Assembly (NCBI GenBank): GCA_020425835.1
Contig: JAGQRC010000014.1
Span: 1 to 13,642, forward strand
Origin: Planctomycetota bacterium
Lineage (GTDB): Bacteria > Planctomycetota > UBA8108 > UBA1146 > JAJFFE01
Direction of reading: 5' to 3'
Length of the DNA stretch: 13,642 nt
The notes beneath the pieces were generated by a model, which was not told the DNA's origin, did no database searches, and saw only the letters and a program-made list of their open reading frames with translations. The translations under genes were made by a program, and so were the position numbers. Shown piece after piece: positions 7,130 to 13,642 of the stretch. The number at the start of each line of letters is the position of its first letter. Positions within the stretch are counted from its first letter, which is position 1.

Positions 7130-7711
7130 GTGACCGACATCTCGCTGACCCCCGGCAATCTCGACGAGGACTCCGATGCCCTCGATCTCGCGCTCGACCG
7201 GCCCGTGGCGGGCGCGACGCCGGTCTACTTCGACGATCCCGAGGAGGCGAGGGCCTACCCGCTGGCCCAACGCCTGTTGGGCCTCGACTGCGTCTCGGCA
7301 CTCCTCCTCCAGGATCGCAAGATCACCGTCTGCCGTTCGAACCGAGCCGGCGACTGGCCGTCCGTCATCGAGGCGGTCGGAGAGATCGTTCGCGATCACT
7401 TCGCCCACTTGCCGGAGGCGCAGCCGACCCGCGAGCGGACTCCCGCGGAGAACGAGCTGATGGCGCGGATCCAGAACCTGCTCAACACCGAAATCAACCC
7501 GATGGTGGCGTCGCACGGCGGCTTCATCGAGGTGCGCGACGTCCGCGAGACTCGCGTTCTGATCAACATGACGGGCGGGTGTCAGGGCTGTGGCATGGCG
7601 GCCCAGACCCTGAAGCAGGGAGTCGAGCGGATCATCTTCGATCGCATCCCGGAGGTGACCGAGATCCTGGACTCGACCGACCACGCGGCCGGGGTCAATC
7701 CGTACTACTGA
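7130..7711 (+). CDS. nfuA: NfuA/NifU-like iron-sulfur cluster carrier protein
   Basis: This 193-residue cytoplasmic protein carries and delivers Fe-S clusters to apo-enzymes. The length matches E. coli NfuA closely (about 190). Residues about 30-93 form the Nfu N-terminal scaffold-like domain (DPEEARAYPLAQRLLGLDCV, then KITVCRS). Residues about 106-185 form the NifU C-terminal domain with GGCQGC, whose C151 and C154 are the cluster ligands shared across a homodimer interface in this family. The tail DSTDHAAGVNPYY resembles the NfuA end (D-T-x-H-x-x-G-x-x-x-YY), which supports NfuA rather than a stand-alone NifU domain. The gene is transcribed alone; the next gene converges on it after 37 bases. 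No isc or suf genes are in view, so its regulation cannot be read from context. Confidence 0.9.
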   Translation: MTDISLTPGNLDEDSDALDLALDRPVAGATPVYFDDPEEARAYPLAQRLLGLDCVSALLLQDRKITVCRSNRAGDWPSVIEAVGEIVRDHFAHLPEAQPTRERTPAENELMARIQNLLNTEINPMVASHGGFIEVRDVRETRVLINMTGGCQGCGMAAQTLKQGVERIIFDRIPEVTEILDSTDHAAGVNPYY

Positions 7712-7714
7712 TCG

Positions 7715-7742
7715 CTCGAGGATCGGTCGTCCGTCCTCCGAG
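7715..7742. terminator. Weak bidirectional hairpin between convergent genes
   Basis: CTCGAGGA (7715-7722) pairs with TCCTCCGAG (7734-7742), with one bulged base and an 11-base loop. It lies exactly between the stops of nfuA and the kinase gene. Neither side has a T run, so it is at best a weak terminator or a 3' end stabiliser. Confidence 0.3.
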
Positions 7743-7748
7743 GCGGTC

Positions 7749-8681
7749 TCAGCAGTCGAACCAGCGTCCCGCCATCGACTCCAAGGAGTCGACGCCGTCC
7801 ATCGGCATGAATCGCATGTACCAAGGCAGGCACGCGTAGCGGTGGAGGAGCGTGTACGCCAGGCAGCGTCGGGAGAGCCCCGCGTTCCACGCCGATGCGG
7901 GGAGGCCGTAGCCGGCGAGGAACGACCGGAAGATCTCGCGGTCCCCTCGACTCACGAAGAGTCCGACCGAGGCGAGCTCGTACTCCGGCGCACCCAGCAT
8001 GGCGGGTTCGAAGTCGAGGAGCCCGGTCAGTCGCGAGCGTCCGGAACTGCTCATCCCGAGGAAGTGCGCGGGCATCAGCTCCGTGTGGAGGAGCACCAAC
8101 TCCGGCTTCCCGAGATCGACCGAGGCCAGGTAGCGCTCGATCCGATCGAGCCAGGACGCCTCGAGCTCGAACCGCTGTTGGCGGTCGAGGCACCGTTCCA
8201 CCCCGCACTCCAGGAAGCTCGTCCAATCGGGCGGAAGGTCCCGAAGGGCGTGAGTCTCGAGCGCGTGGAGCTCCGCGGTGACCTCACCCATCTGCCGTGC
8301 GAGCTCCACACGCTCCGATTGCGGCCGCTGGTCCCAATCCTCGGAGAGCACCGTGCCCTCGAGCCGAGACATGTGAAGGACCCACCACCCGTCGAGCGTG
8401 GCGGTCCCCCGCACGCGGGGCGTCGGGCAGGAGAGCCGGTCGGTGAGATACTTGAGCACTCGTTCCTCGACGTCTCGGTGGGCGCGGTCGAAGGGCGCAT
8501 AGATCTTGATGACCGTCGACCCAGTCGCCCCGACGATCGCGGATCCATCCGCGAACAGCTCCGGGGTCGCGGCGAGGTCGCTCGCGCGCGCCGCCGCTTC
8601 GAGCGCGCGGCGGCAGAGCTCGGAGTCCTTGCGCACCGCGTCCAGTTCGCTCTCGGTGGTGATCGCGGGAAGGAGTGTCAC
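7749..8681 (-). CDS. APH-fold (aminoglycoside phosphotransferase family) kinase-like protein
   Basis: This 310-residue protein has the layout of the APH/choline-kinase superfamily: an N-lobe with TVIKIYAP (candidate ATP-binding lysine), a hinge GWWVLHMSRLEGTVL, and a C-lobe active site. The catalytic loop reads HTELMPAH at 199-206 (bases 8064-8087) instead of the usual HGDxxxxN. So the catalytic Asp is replaced by Glu and the metal-binding Asn by His. The later metal-binding Asp is kept in LLDFEPA (D223), with the family-like GAPEYEL after it. The GTG start at 8681 overlaps the pepT stop in GTGA, indicating translational coupling. The open frame extends to 9284, but that part only shadows pepT. 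There is little Shine-Dalgarno sequence. Substrate is unknown and should not be read as antibiotic resistance; the family also phosphorylates small metabolites. Confidence 0.82.
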   Translation of the reverse strand: MTLLPAITTESELDAVRKDSELCRRALEAAARASDLAATPELFADGSAIVGATGSTVIKIYAPFDRAHRDVEERVLKYLTDRLSCPTPRVRGTATLDGWWVLHMSRLEGTVLSEDWDQRPQSERVELARQMGEVTAELHALETHALRDLPPDWTSFLECGVERCLDRQQRFELEASWLDRIERYLASVDLGKPELVLLHTELMPAHFLGMSSSGRSRLTGLLDFEPAMLGAPEYELASVGLFVSRGDREIFRSFLAGYGLPASAWNAGLSRRCLAYTLLHRYACLPWYMRFMPMDGVDSLESMAGRWFDC

Positions 8682-9934
8682 GAACTCTCGGCCCAGCGGC
8701 GAGCGAGATGGAGGATGGTCTCGGTCGCTCTCGCGAGTGCCGACTCCGCGATCCACTCGCGCTTCGAGTGGAACATCAGGCCCCCGGCGAAGATGTTCGG
8801 AGTTGGATGGCCGAGCTGTGACAGGACGCTCCCGTCCGTTCCGCCGCGAATCGGATGGCGCAACACCTCGAGGCCGGTGTCGGCGATCGCCAGATGCGCT
8901 CGCTCGACCACCTCGGGGCAGGCGGCGAGGATGTCTCGCATGTTGCGATACTGCTCCCGGAACTCGAGCTCGATGCGCAGGCGAGGGTGCCGGTCGCGGT
9001 AGGCGTCGGCGAGGCGTTGGAGCCGCTCTCGTCGCTCGGCGTTCTTCTCCGCCTCGAAGTCGCGCAGGATCAGCGAGGCGCGGGCTTGGTCGACGGTCCC
9101 CTCCAGCTCGACCAGATAGAAGAAGCCGTCGCGGCCGTCGGTCCGTTCCGGCGTCTCGTTCTCCGGTAGCTCCGCCAAGTACCGCGCCATCAGATGACCG
9201 GCGTGGACCATGACGCCCTTCGCGGTGCCGGGATGGACGCCGACCCCGTGAAAGGTCAAGTCCGCCCGCCACGCGTCGAAGCACTCGGTCTCGAGTTCCC
9301 CCTGGAACCCGCCATCCATCGTGTAGCAGTACTTCGGGAGACGATCGAGCTCGATCCCTTCGGTGCCTCGACCGATTTCCTCGTCGCTCGTGAAGCAGAC
9401 GCGGATCTCGCCATGGCGAAGGTCCGGGAACTCCACCAACGTCGCGACGGCGGCCATGATCTCGGCGACGCCCGCCTTGTCGTCGGCTCCGAGCAGAGTC
9501 CGGCCGCTCGCGGTGATGATGGTGTCCCCGACGAAGTGCGCGAGCTCGGGCGAGTCCTCGACGGTCAGCGTCAGCGCAGGGTCTTCCGGGAAGTGGATCG
9601 GGGAACCGTCCCAGTTCTCGTGGCAGCGCGGGGTCACGCCCTTTCCCGGTTGCTCCGGTGAGGTGTCGACGTGTGCGACGAGCCCGAACGGCTCGGCAGA
9701 GACACCGTCGGACGCGGGGAGGGTGGCGTAGACGTATCCGGTCATCCCGAGATGCACATCAATGAGCCCGAGCTCCCGGCACTCGTCCGCGAGGAGACGG
9801 AGGAGATCCCACTGTCGGGCGGTCGACGGGTGCGTCTTCGATGTCTCATCGGACGTCGTGTGGATCTCGACGTAGCGGAGGAAACGCTCGCGAGCCTGCG
9901 CCCGCGCGAAATCTCGGATATCGGCACTGATCAT
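8678..9934 (-). CDS. pepT: Peptidase T (tripeptide aminopeptidase, M20B)
   Basis: This 418-residue cytoplasmic di-zinc aminopeptidase removes the N-terminal residue of tripeptides. The length is close to E. coli PepT (408). All metal and catalytic positions of the family are visible: H88 and D90 in AHVDTSP, bridging D151 in GADDKAG, catalytic E185 and ligand E186 in SDEEIGRGTEG, D207 in YTMDGGF, and H389 in MFHSKREW. Residues about 215-315 form the lid/dimerisation insert, including FHGVGVHPGTAKG. The ATG at 9934 has GGAGG seven bases upstream. Its stop overlaps the GTG of the kinase-like gene, so the two are probably one transcript. It is divergent from the A2M-like gene across 362 bases. 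Assignment to PepT rather than another M20 peptidase rests on the closely matching motifs and length. Confidence 0.95.
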   Translation of the reverse strand: MISADIRDFARAQARERFLRYVEIHTTSDETSKTHPSTARQWDLLRLLADECRELGLIDVHLGMTGYVYATLPASDGVSAEPFGLVAHVDTSPEQPGKGVTPRCHENWDGSPIHFPEDPALTLTVEDSPELAHFVGDTIITASGRTLLGADDKAGVAEIMAAVATLVEFPDLRHGEIRVCFTSDEEIGRGTEGIELDRLPKYCYTMDGGFQGELETECFDAWRADLTFHGVGVHPGTAKGVMVHAGHLMARYLAELPENETPERTDGRDGFFYLVELEGTVDQARASLILRDFEAEKNAERRERLQRLADAYRDRHPRLRIELEFREQYRNMRDILAACPEVVERAHLAIADTGLEVLRHPIRGGTDGSVLSQLGHPTPNIFAGGLMFHSKREWIAESALARATETILHLARRWAESS

Positions 9935-9986
9935 CGCGGAGCCTCCGTCGACTTCGAGTTGTCCCGTTGGAAGTCAGGGCCGGACG

Positions 9987-10015
9987 AGTTTGCGTGCGCC
10001 GAGGGGGAGTTGCAA
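9987..10015 (-). promoter_or_regulatory. Weak candidate promoter of the pepT-kinase pair
   Basis: On the minus strand TTGCAA (10010-10015, four of six -35 matches) and CAAACT (9987-9992, three of six -10 matches) are 17 bases apart. This is about 55 bases upstream of the pepT start. The position is plausible; the -10 is poor. Confidence 0.3.
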
Positions 10016-10188
10016 GTAAGCTCCCGCCGAGGAACGGGTTCGGGGACGCGATCGTCGCGGAGCCGCGATTCCTGCCCACCCCGGAACCTCGGCTCGCCTT
10101 CTCGTTCCGGCCCGCCCTTCTTCGCCGACGTGTCGCACCTCGCTCGTCGGGCGAGCCGGGATGCCCGATCGGCATCTCCCGCCCAGTC

Positions 10189-10210
10189 GTCGGTCCCGAC
10201 GGGGACCGAC
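10189..10210. repeat. Perfect 9-base inverted repeat in the A2M gene leader
   Basis: GTCGGTCCC (10189-10197) and GGGACCGAC (10202-10210) form a perfect stem with a four-base GACG loop. It lies about 87 bases before the A2M start codon. It could be an RNA hairpin in the leader or a dyad operator. No T run follows, so it is not a standard terminator. Confidence 0.75.
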
Positions 10211-10296
10211 TCGCGACCGCGCCATCGACGGCTCCGACCGCTTCCACTCGTGACTTCGATATCGGGCCCCCGAGACCGGCCCGGAGAGAGGCTCGC

Positions 10297-13200
10297 ATGA
10301 CTCCCACGCAGTGCATCATCTTGGTCCTGTTGCTCCTCGCGATCGCCATTCCGGCCGGCTGGACGTCCGCGGGCTCGGGAATCGACCCCGACGATCGAGC
10401 CGCGCTCCTCCAGGCCTACAACGACGGAAACTTCAACGAGGCGTACGAGGGGCTGCGCCACCGAGTGCTGGAGCTGCCGACGAACACGTACGTCGTCGAC
10501 GACTTGCGCCTCGCCTCGTCTTGCCTCGGTCGACTCCGCCGCATCGCCGAGCACGACGCGTTCTGGGAAGCGGCCGCGGAACGGCACAGCGACGACTGGC
10601 GCGTGTTGTGGGCCGTGGCGGAGCTCTATCGGGGCGCGACACACTACGGGTTCCGCGTGGATGGCGAGTTCGAGCGCGGCCGGCACCGAGGAGCGAACGG
10701 GCCACGGCTCGATTCCCGCGAGAGGGATCGGGCTCGAGCGCTTCAGCTGATGGAAGCGGCCCGCGGGCTGTCGATGGACGCCGACGTTCCAGGAAAGGCT
10801 AGGGCGCAGTTCTACTACGACTACGCTCGGGCGTTGACCGAGCGAGAAGTGTGGAAGCGGCAGATCCTCACCGACCTCACGGTGCTCCCGGACTACTTCG
10901 AGGGTTGGTACTACGAGCCGGACCAGAGTGCGCCGGTCGGACCCGACGGAGAGCCGGTCACCTACTCGGTCCCGGAGTCGTTCGAGACGGCGTCCAACGA
11001 CGGTGAGCGTTGGCGCTGGTGTCTGTCTCAGGTGATCGAGAACGACTCGCGCCGACGGGACGAGGTGCGGTACCTCCTCGCCATGTTCTGGAACTCGCAG
11101 TTCGGCGTGCAGACCCTCGTCAACTACGGGCTGCCCGAGCCGGATGCCGCGGAGGAGTCGGGACCCTACAGCGTGCACACGCTCGGGGACGGCGAGACGA
11201 TCGCCAAGCTCGCCACGGGAGTCCGGCGGTTCGAGATCGCGGATGAGTTCAACGCGCTGAAGATCAGTCGGGACATCTTCCGCAACGGCGAAGACTCGAA
11301 CGTGCGACAGCAAGCCGCTCAGTTGCTCGGCACGATCTTCGAGAACCGGCGGCAGTATCCGAAGGCCGCCGAAGTGTGGCGGGATCTCACTCGGGACTTC
11401 GGAGCGCAGGACGGCTGGAAGCAGCGCCTCGAAGCGATCACCGGGAACTGGGGTCGGTTCGCCGGAACCGCGCGTACGGTGTCGGGGGAACCGATCGAGT
11501 TCGAGTACCGATTCCGCAACACGAAGAACGTCCACGTCCGGATCCACCGGATCGATGTCGATCGACTGCTCGCCGACGTGAAGGCCTACCTGAAGCGCGA
11601 CCCCGGTCAGATCAGTTGGAACGAGCTCGAGCTCTCGAACCTCGGCTACCGGTTGGTCCAGGAAGAGCAGGACCAGTACCGCGGGGCGGAGGTCGCCAGT
11701 TGGGACCAGTCGGTCGAGCCGCTCCCGAGCCACTTCGATCGCACGGTCACGATCACCACGCCGATCCGTGAGCCCGGCGCCTACTTGGTCCAAGCCGAGG
11801 CGGAGCCCGGGAGGAAGTCGTACTGCGTGCTCTGGGTCCGGGACACCGCGCTGGTTCGGACCACCGGCTCCGACCGTGTCTACTACTACGCGGCGGACGC
11901 CGTGACCGGCGCGCCGCTCGCCGATGCGAATCTCGAGTTCTTCGGGTATCGGCAGGAGCAGGTCGCTCCGAAGAAGTACACGATCACCACCAGGAATTTC
12001 GCGCTCGAGACCAATGCCGACGGCTTGGTGACGACGACCTCCGAGCTCCAGAATCCTCTCTGGACCTGGCTGGTCGTCGCGCGCTCCGGCAAGCGCCTCG
12101 GTTTCCTGGGTTTCGAGGGGATCTGGTACCGATCCTACTCGCAGTCGATCCATCGGCTGTCCCGGGACTACTTCGTCACGGACCGCCCGGTCTACCGGCC
12201 CGGACAGTCGCTGAACTTCCACGCGTGGATCCGAGACGCCGAGTACGACCTCGGCGATGTCTCCCGACACGCCGGCGAGCGCTTCCTGGTCGAGATCGCC
12301 GATCCCCAGGGAGAGAAGGTCTACTCGCAGAACCTCGTCGCGGATGCCTACGGGGGCGGAGGTGCGACCTGGTCGATCCCTTCGGAGGCGAAGCTCGGCG
12401 CGTACCGGCTCTACATCCCCGGCAAGTACGGCATCACGTTCCGGATCGAAGAGTACAAGAAGCCCGAGTTCGAGGTGACGGTCTCCGCTCCGACCGATCC
12501 CGTCCAGCTCGGCGAGTCCTTCGAAGTCAAGATCGGGGCGCGGTACTACTTCGGTGCACCGGTGTCCGAGGGTACGGTCCGCTACAAGGTGACGCGATCG
12601 TCGACCGGTCAGACGTTCTTCCCGAAGCGTCGCTGGGACTGGCTCTACGGACCGGGCTACTGGTGGTACGGCTACGACTACGACTGGTACCCCGGTTGGC
12701 GCGACTGGGGTTGCAAGCGTCCGCTGCCCTGGTGGTGGCCGACACCCTACGCTCCTCCGGAGGTCGTGGCCGAGGGAGAGGTTCCCGTCGGTCCCGACGG
12801 TGAGGTTCTGCTCCCCATCGACACCACCTTCGCGAAGCAGCTCCATGGTGACTCGAGCCACGAGTATCGCATCACCGCCGAAGTCACCGACCGCTCGCGT
12901 CGGACCATCGTCGGCTCCGGATCGGTGCTCGTCGCGAAGGAACCCTTCCGAGTCTTCGCCTGGTTCGACCGCGGTCATCATCGGATCGGGGAGCGGATCG
13001 ATGCGAACTTCTCGGCGACGACTCTGGATGGTCGGCCGGTTCGAGGGACCGGCGTGGTCCGGTTGTTCCGCGTCCGGTATCCGGGCGGCGAGCCCGAGGA
13101 GACGCTGGTCGGTACGTGGGAAATCGACCCCGATGACGAGGGGCACGCGACGCAGTCGTTCGAGATCGATCGAGGTGGGCAGTACCGCGTCGCCTACGAG

Positions 13201-13642
13201 TTGACGGATGCGTTGGGGCGGACCCAGGTCGGTGCCGGGATCTTCGTCGTTCGCGGCGCGGGCACCGACGATGAGGACTTCGCCTTCTCGGCGCTCGAGT
13301 TGGTCCAGGACAAGAGCGAGTACGCACCCGGGGATCGCGTCGAGCTCATGATCAACACGAGGCGCACCAACAGCACGGTGTTGCTCTTCGTCCGCCCCGA
13401 GGGCGGCGTCTACACCGAGCCGAAGGTGGTGCGACTCGACGGCAAGAGTGGGCTCGAGGAGATCGAGGTCCTGAAGGCGGACATGCCGAACTTCTTCGTC
13501 GAGGCGTTGACGGTCGGAGACGGTCAGGTTCACCAGGAGGTCCGCCAGATCGTCGTGCCGCCGGAGAGCCGAGTCCTCACAGTCGACATCCAACCGTCGG
13601 CGGAGGAAGTCCTCCCGGGCGAGGAGGCGACGGTCGAGGTCT
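10297..13642 (+). CDS. Secreted alpha-2-macroglobulin-like protein with N-terminal helical (TPR-like) region, 3' end outside window
   Basis: The frame is open from 10297 to the right edge (1115 codons plus one base) and is therefore incomplete. Residues 1-26 are a Sec signal (MTPTQCIILVLLLLAIAIPA, then WTSA-G) without a lipobox cysteine at the cleavage site, unlike the lipoprotein YfaS type. Residues about 30-380 are helical with TPR-like stretches (ALLQAYNDGNFNEAYEGL; AAQLLGTIFENRRQYPKAAEVW). From about 390 on it is a series of macroglobulin beta-domains. The hallmark DRPVYRPGQ is at 629-637, EYKKPEFEV at 719-727, and a later DKSEYAPGD at 1005-1013. An extremely Trp/Tyr-rich insertion covers 780-818. 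Family members of this design run to roughly 1,500-2,000 residues, so bait, thioester (CxEQ) and complement-like domains would lie beyond the window. The family role is trapping foreign proteases; whether this one has a thioester cannot be seen. The start has GGAGAGAGG five bases upstream. Confidence 0.9.
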   Translation, partial: MTPTQCIILVLLLLAIAIPAGWTSAGSGIDPDDRAALLQAYNDGNFNEAYEGLRHRVLELPTNTYVVDDLRLASSCLGRLRRIAEHDAFWEAAAERHSDDWRVLWAVAELYRGATHYGFRVDGEFERGRHRGANGPRLDSRERDRARALQLMEAARGLSMDADVPGKARAQFYYDYARALTEREVWKRQILTDLTVLPDYFEGWYYEPDQSAPVGPDGEPVTYSVPESFETASNDGERWRWCLSQVIENDSRRRDEVRYLLAMFWNSQFGVQTLVNYGLPEPDAAEESGPYSVHTLGDGETIAKLATGVRRFEIADEFNALKISRDIFRNGEDSNVRQQAAQLLGTIFENRRQYPKAAEVWRDLTRDFGAQDGWKQRLEAITGNWGRFAGTARTVSGEPIEFEYRFRNTKNVHVRIHRIDVDRLLADVKAYLKRDPGQISWNELELSNLGYRLVQEEQDQYRGAEVASWDQSVEPLPSHFDRTVTITTPIREPGAYLVQAEAEPGRKSYCVLWVRDTALVRTTGSDRVYYYAADAVTGAPLADANLEFFGYRQEQVAPKKYTITTRNFALETNADGLVTTTSELQNPLWTWLVVARSGKRLGFLGFEGIWYRSYSQSIHRLSRDYFVTDRPVYRPGQSLNFHAWIRDAEYDLGDVSRHAGERFLVEIADPQGEKVYSQNLVADAYGGGGATWSIPSEAKLGAYRLYIPGKYGITFRIEEYKKPEFEVTVSAPTDPVQLGESFEVKIGARYYFGAPVSEGTVRYKVTRSSTGQTFFPKRRWDWLYGPGYWWYGYDYDWYPGWRDWGCKRPLPWWWPTPYAPPEVVAEGEVPVGPDGEVLLPIDTTFAKQLHGDSSHEYRITAEVTDRSRRTIVGSGSVLVAKEPFRVFAWFDRGHHRIGERIDANFSATTLDGRPVRGTGVVRLFRVRYPGGEPEETLVGTWEIDPDDEGHATQSFEIDRGGQYRVAYELTDALGRTQVGAGIFVVRGAGTDDEDFAFSALELVQDKSEYAPGDRVELMINTRRTNSTVLLFVRPEGGVYTEPKVVRLDGKSGLEEIEVLKADMPNFFVEALTVGDGQVHQEVRQIVVPPESRVLTVDIQPSAEEVLPGEEATVEV

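Larger units (their letters stand above)
9935..10296. other. Divergent intergenic region between pepT and the A2M-like gene
   Basis: This 362-base region has no credible gene. The minus-strand side has a weak promoter candidate near 9987-10015. The plus-strand side shows no convincing -35/-10 pair; the only AT-rich spot is GATATC at 10258-10263. Several inverted repeats are present: TCGCG/CGCGA at 10055-10068, CTCGC/GCGAG around 10139-10155, GATGCC/GGCATC at 10160-10176, and a perfect nine-base stem at 10189-10210. In GC-rich DNA some of these are expected by chance. Confidence 0.65.

Noticed and set aside
7749..8681. Calling the APH-fold gene an antibiotic resistance gene
   Set aside because: The catalytic loop differs from resistance enzymes, the gene is coupled to pepT, and there is no mobile element nearby.
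8682..9284. Possible N-terminal extension of the kinase-like protein by 201 residues
   Set aside because: The extension is Arg/Ala/Gly/Pro-rich shadow sequence lying entirely over pepT. The GTG at 8681 overlapping the pepT stop gives a normal-length family member.
9931..13593. Open frame of about 1220 codons on the minus strand, antisense to the A2M-like gene
   Set aside because: The plus frame encodes clear macroglobulin signatures and a signal peptide. The antisense product is Arg/Val/Glu/Asp-rich without any domain, and it runs through an intergenic region into the edge of pepT.

Overview
The window is GC-rich bacterial DNA (by eye clearly above 60% G+C). It carries six protein genes and no RNA gene, insertion sequence, CRISPR array or phage marker that I can see. 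Lipoprotein and Sec signals, a c-type cytochrome and a pseudopilin-like domain point to a Gram-negative, didermic bacterium. The mix of a beta-propeller/di-heme cytochrome, a PqqL-like M16 lipoprotein and a very large TPR-plus-alpha-2-macroglobulin protein resembles Planctomycetota or a similar deep phylum. That placement is an inference, not a marker-based assignment.

Layout, left to right. (1) 156-3335, minus: an exported protein with a beta-propeller followed by two CxxCH haem sites. (2) 3528-6686, minus: a large M16 zinc-protease lipoprotein whose last ~95 residues look like the globular domain of the type II secretion pseudopilin GspG. A strong stem-loop terminator (around 3457-3502) separates these two genes, so they are probably separate transcription units. 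(3) 6687-7129: a 443-base divergent intergenic region with candidate promoters on both strands and a 14-base tandem repeat. (4) 7130-7711, plus: an NfuA/NifU-type iron-sulfur carrier. (5) 7749-8681 and 8678-9934, minus: an APH-fold kinase-like protein and peptidase T, overlapping by four bases in the order pepT then kinase. They converge on nfuA. (6) 9935-10296: a 362-base divergent region rich in small inverted repeats. (7) 10297 to the right edge, plus: the first 1115 residues of a secreted alpha-2-macroglobulin-like protein, cut off by the window before its usual thioester region.

The genes do not form one obvious pathway. A loose theme is peptide and protein handling: an envelope M16 protease, a cytoplasmic tripeptidase, and a secreted A2M-like protein of a family known to trap proteases. 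The cytochrome and NfuA belong to redox and iron-sulfur metabolism. The most unusual single observation is the in-frame fusion of a complete, catalytically intact-looking M16 protease to a GspG-like domain that lacks the prepilin N-terminus. Very long open frames antisense to the M16 and A2M genes are judged to be composition artefacts.
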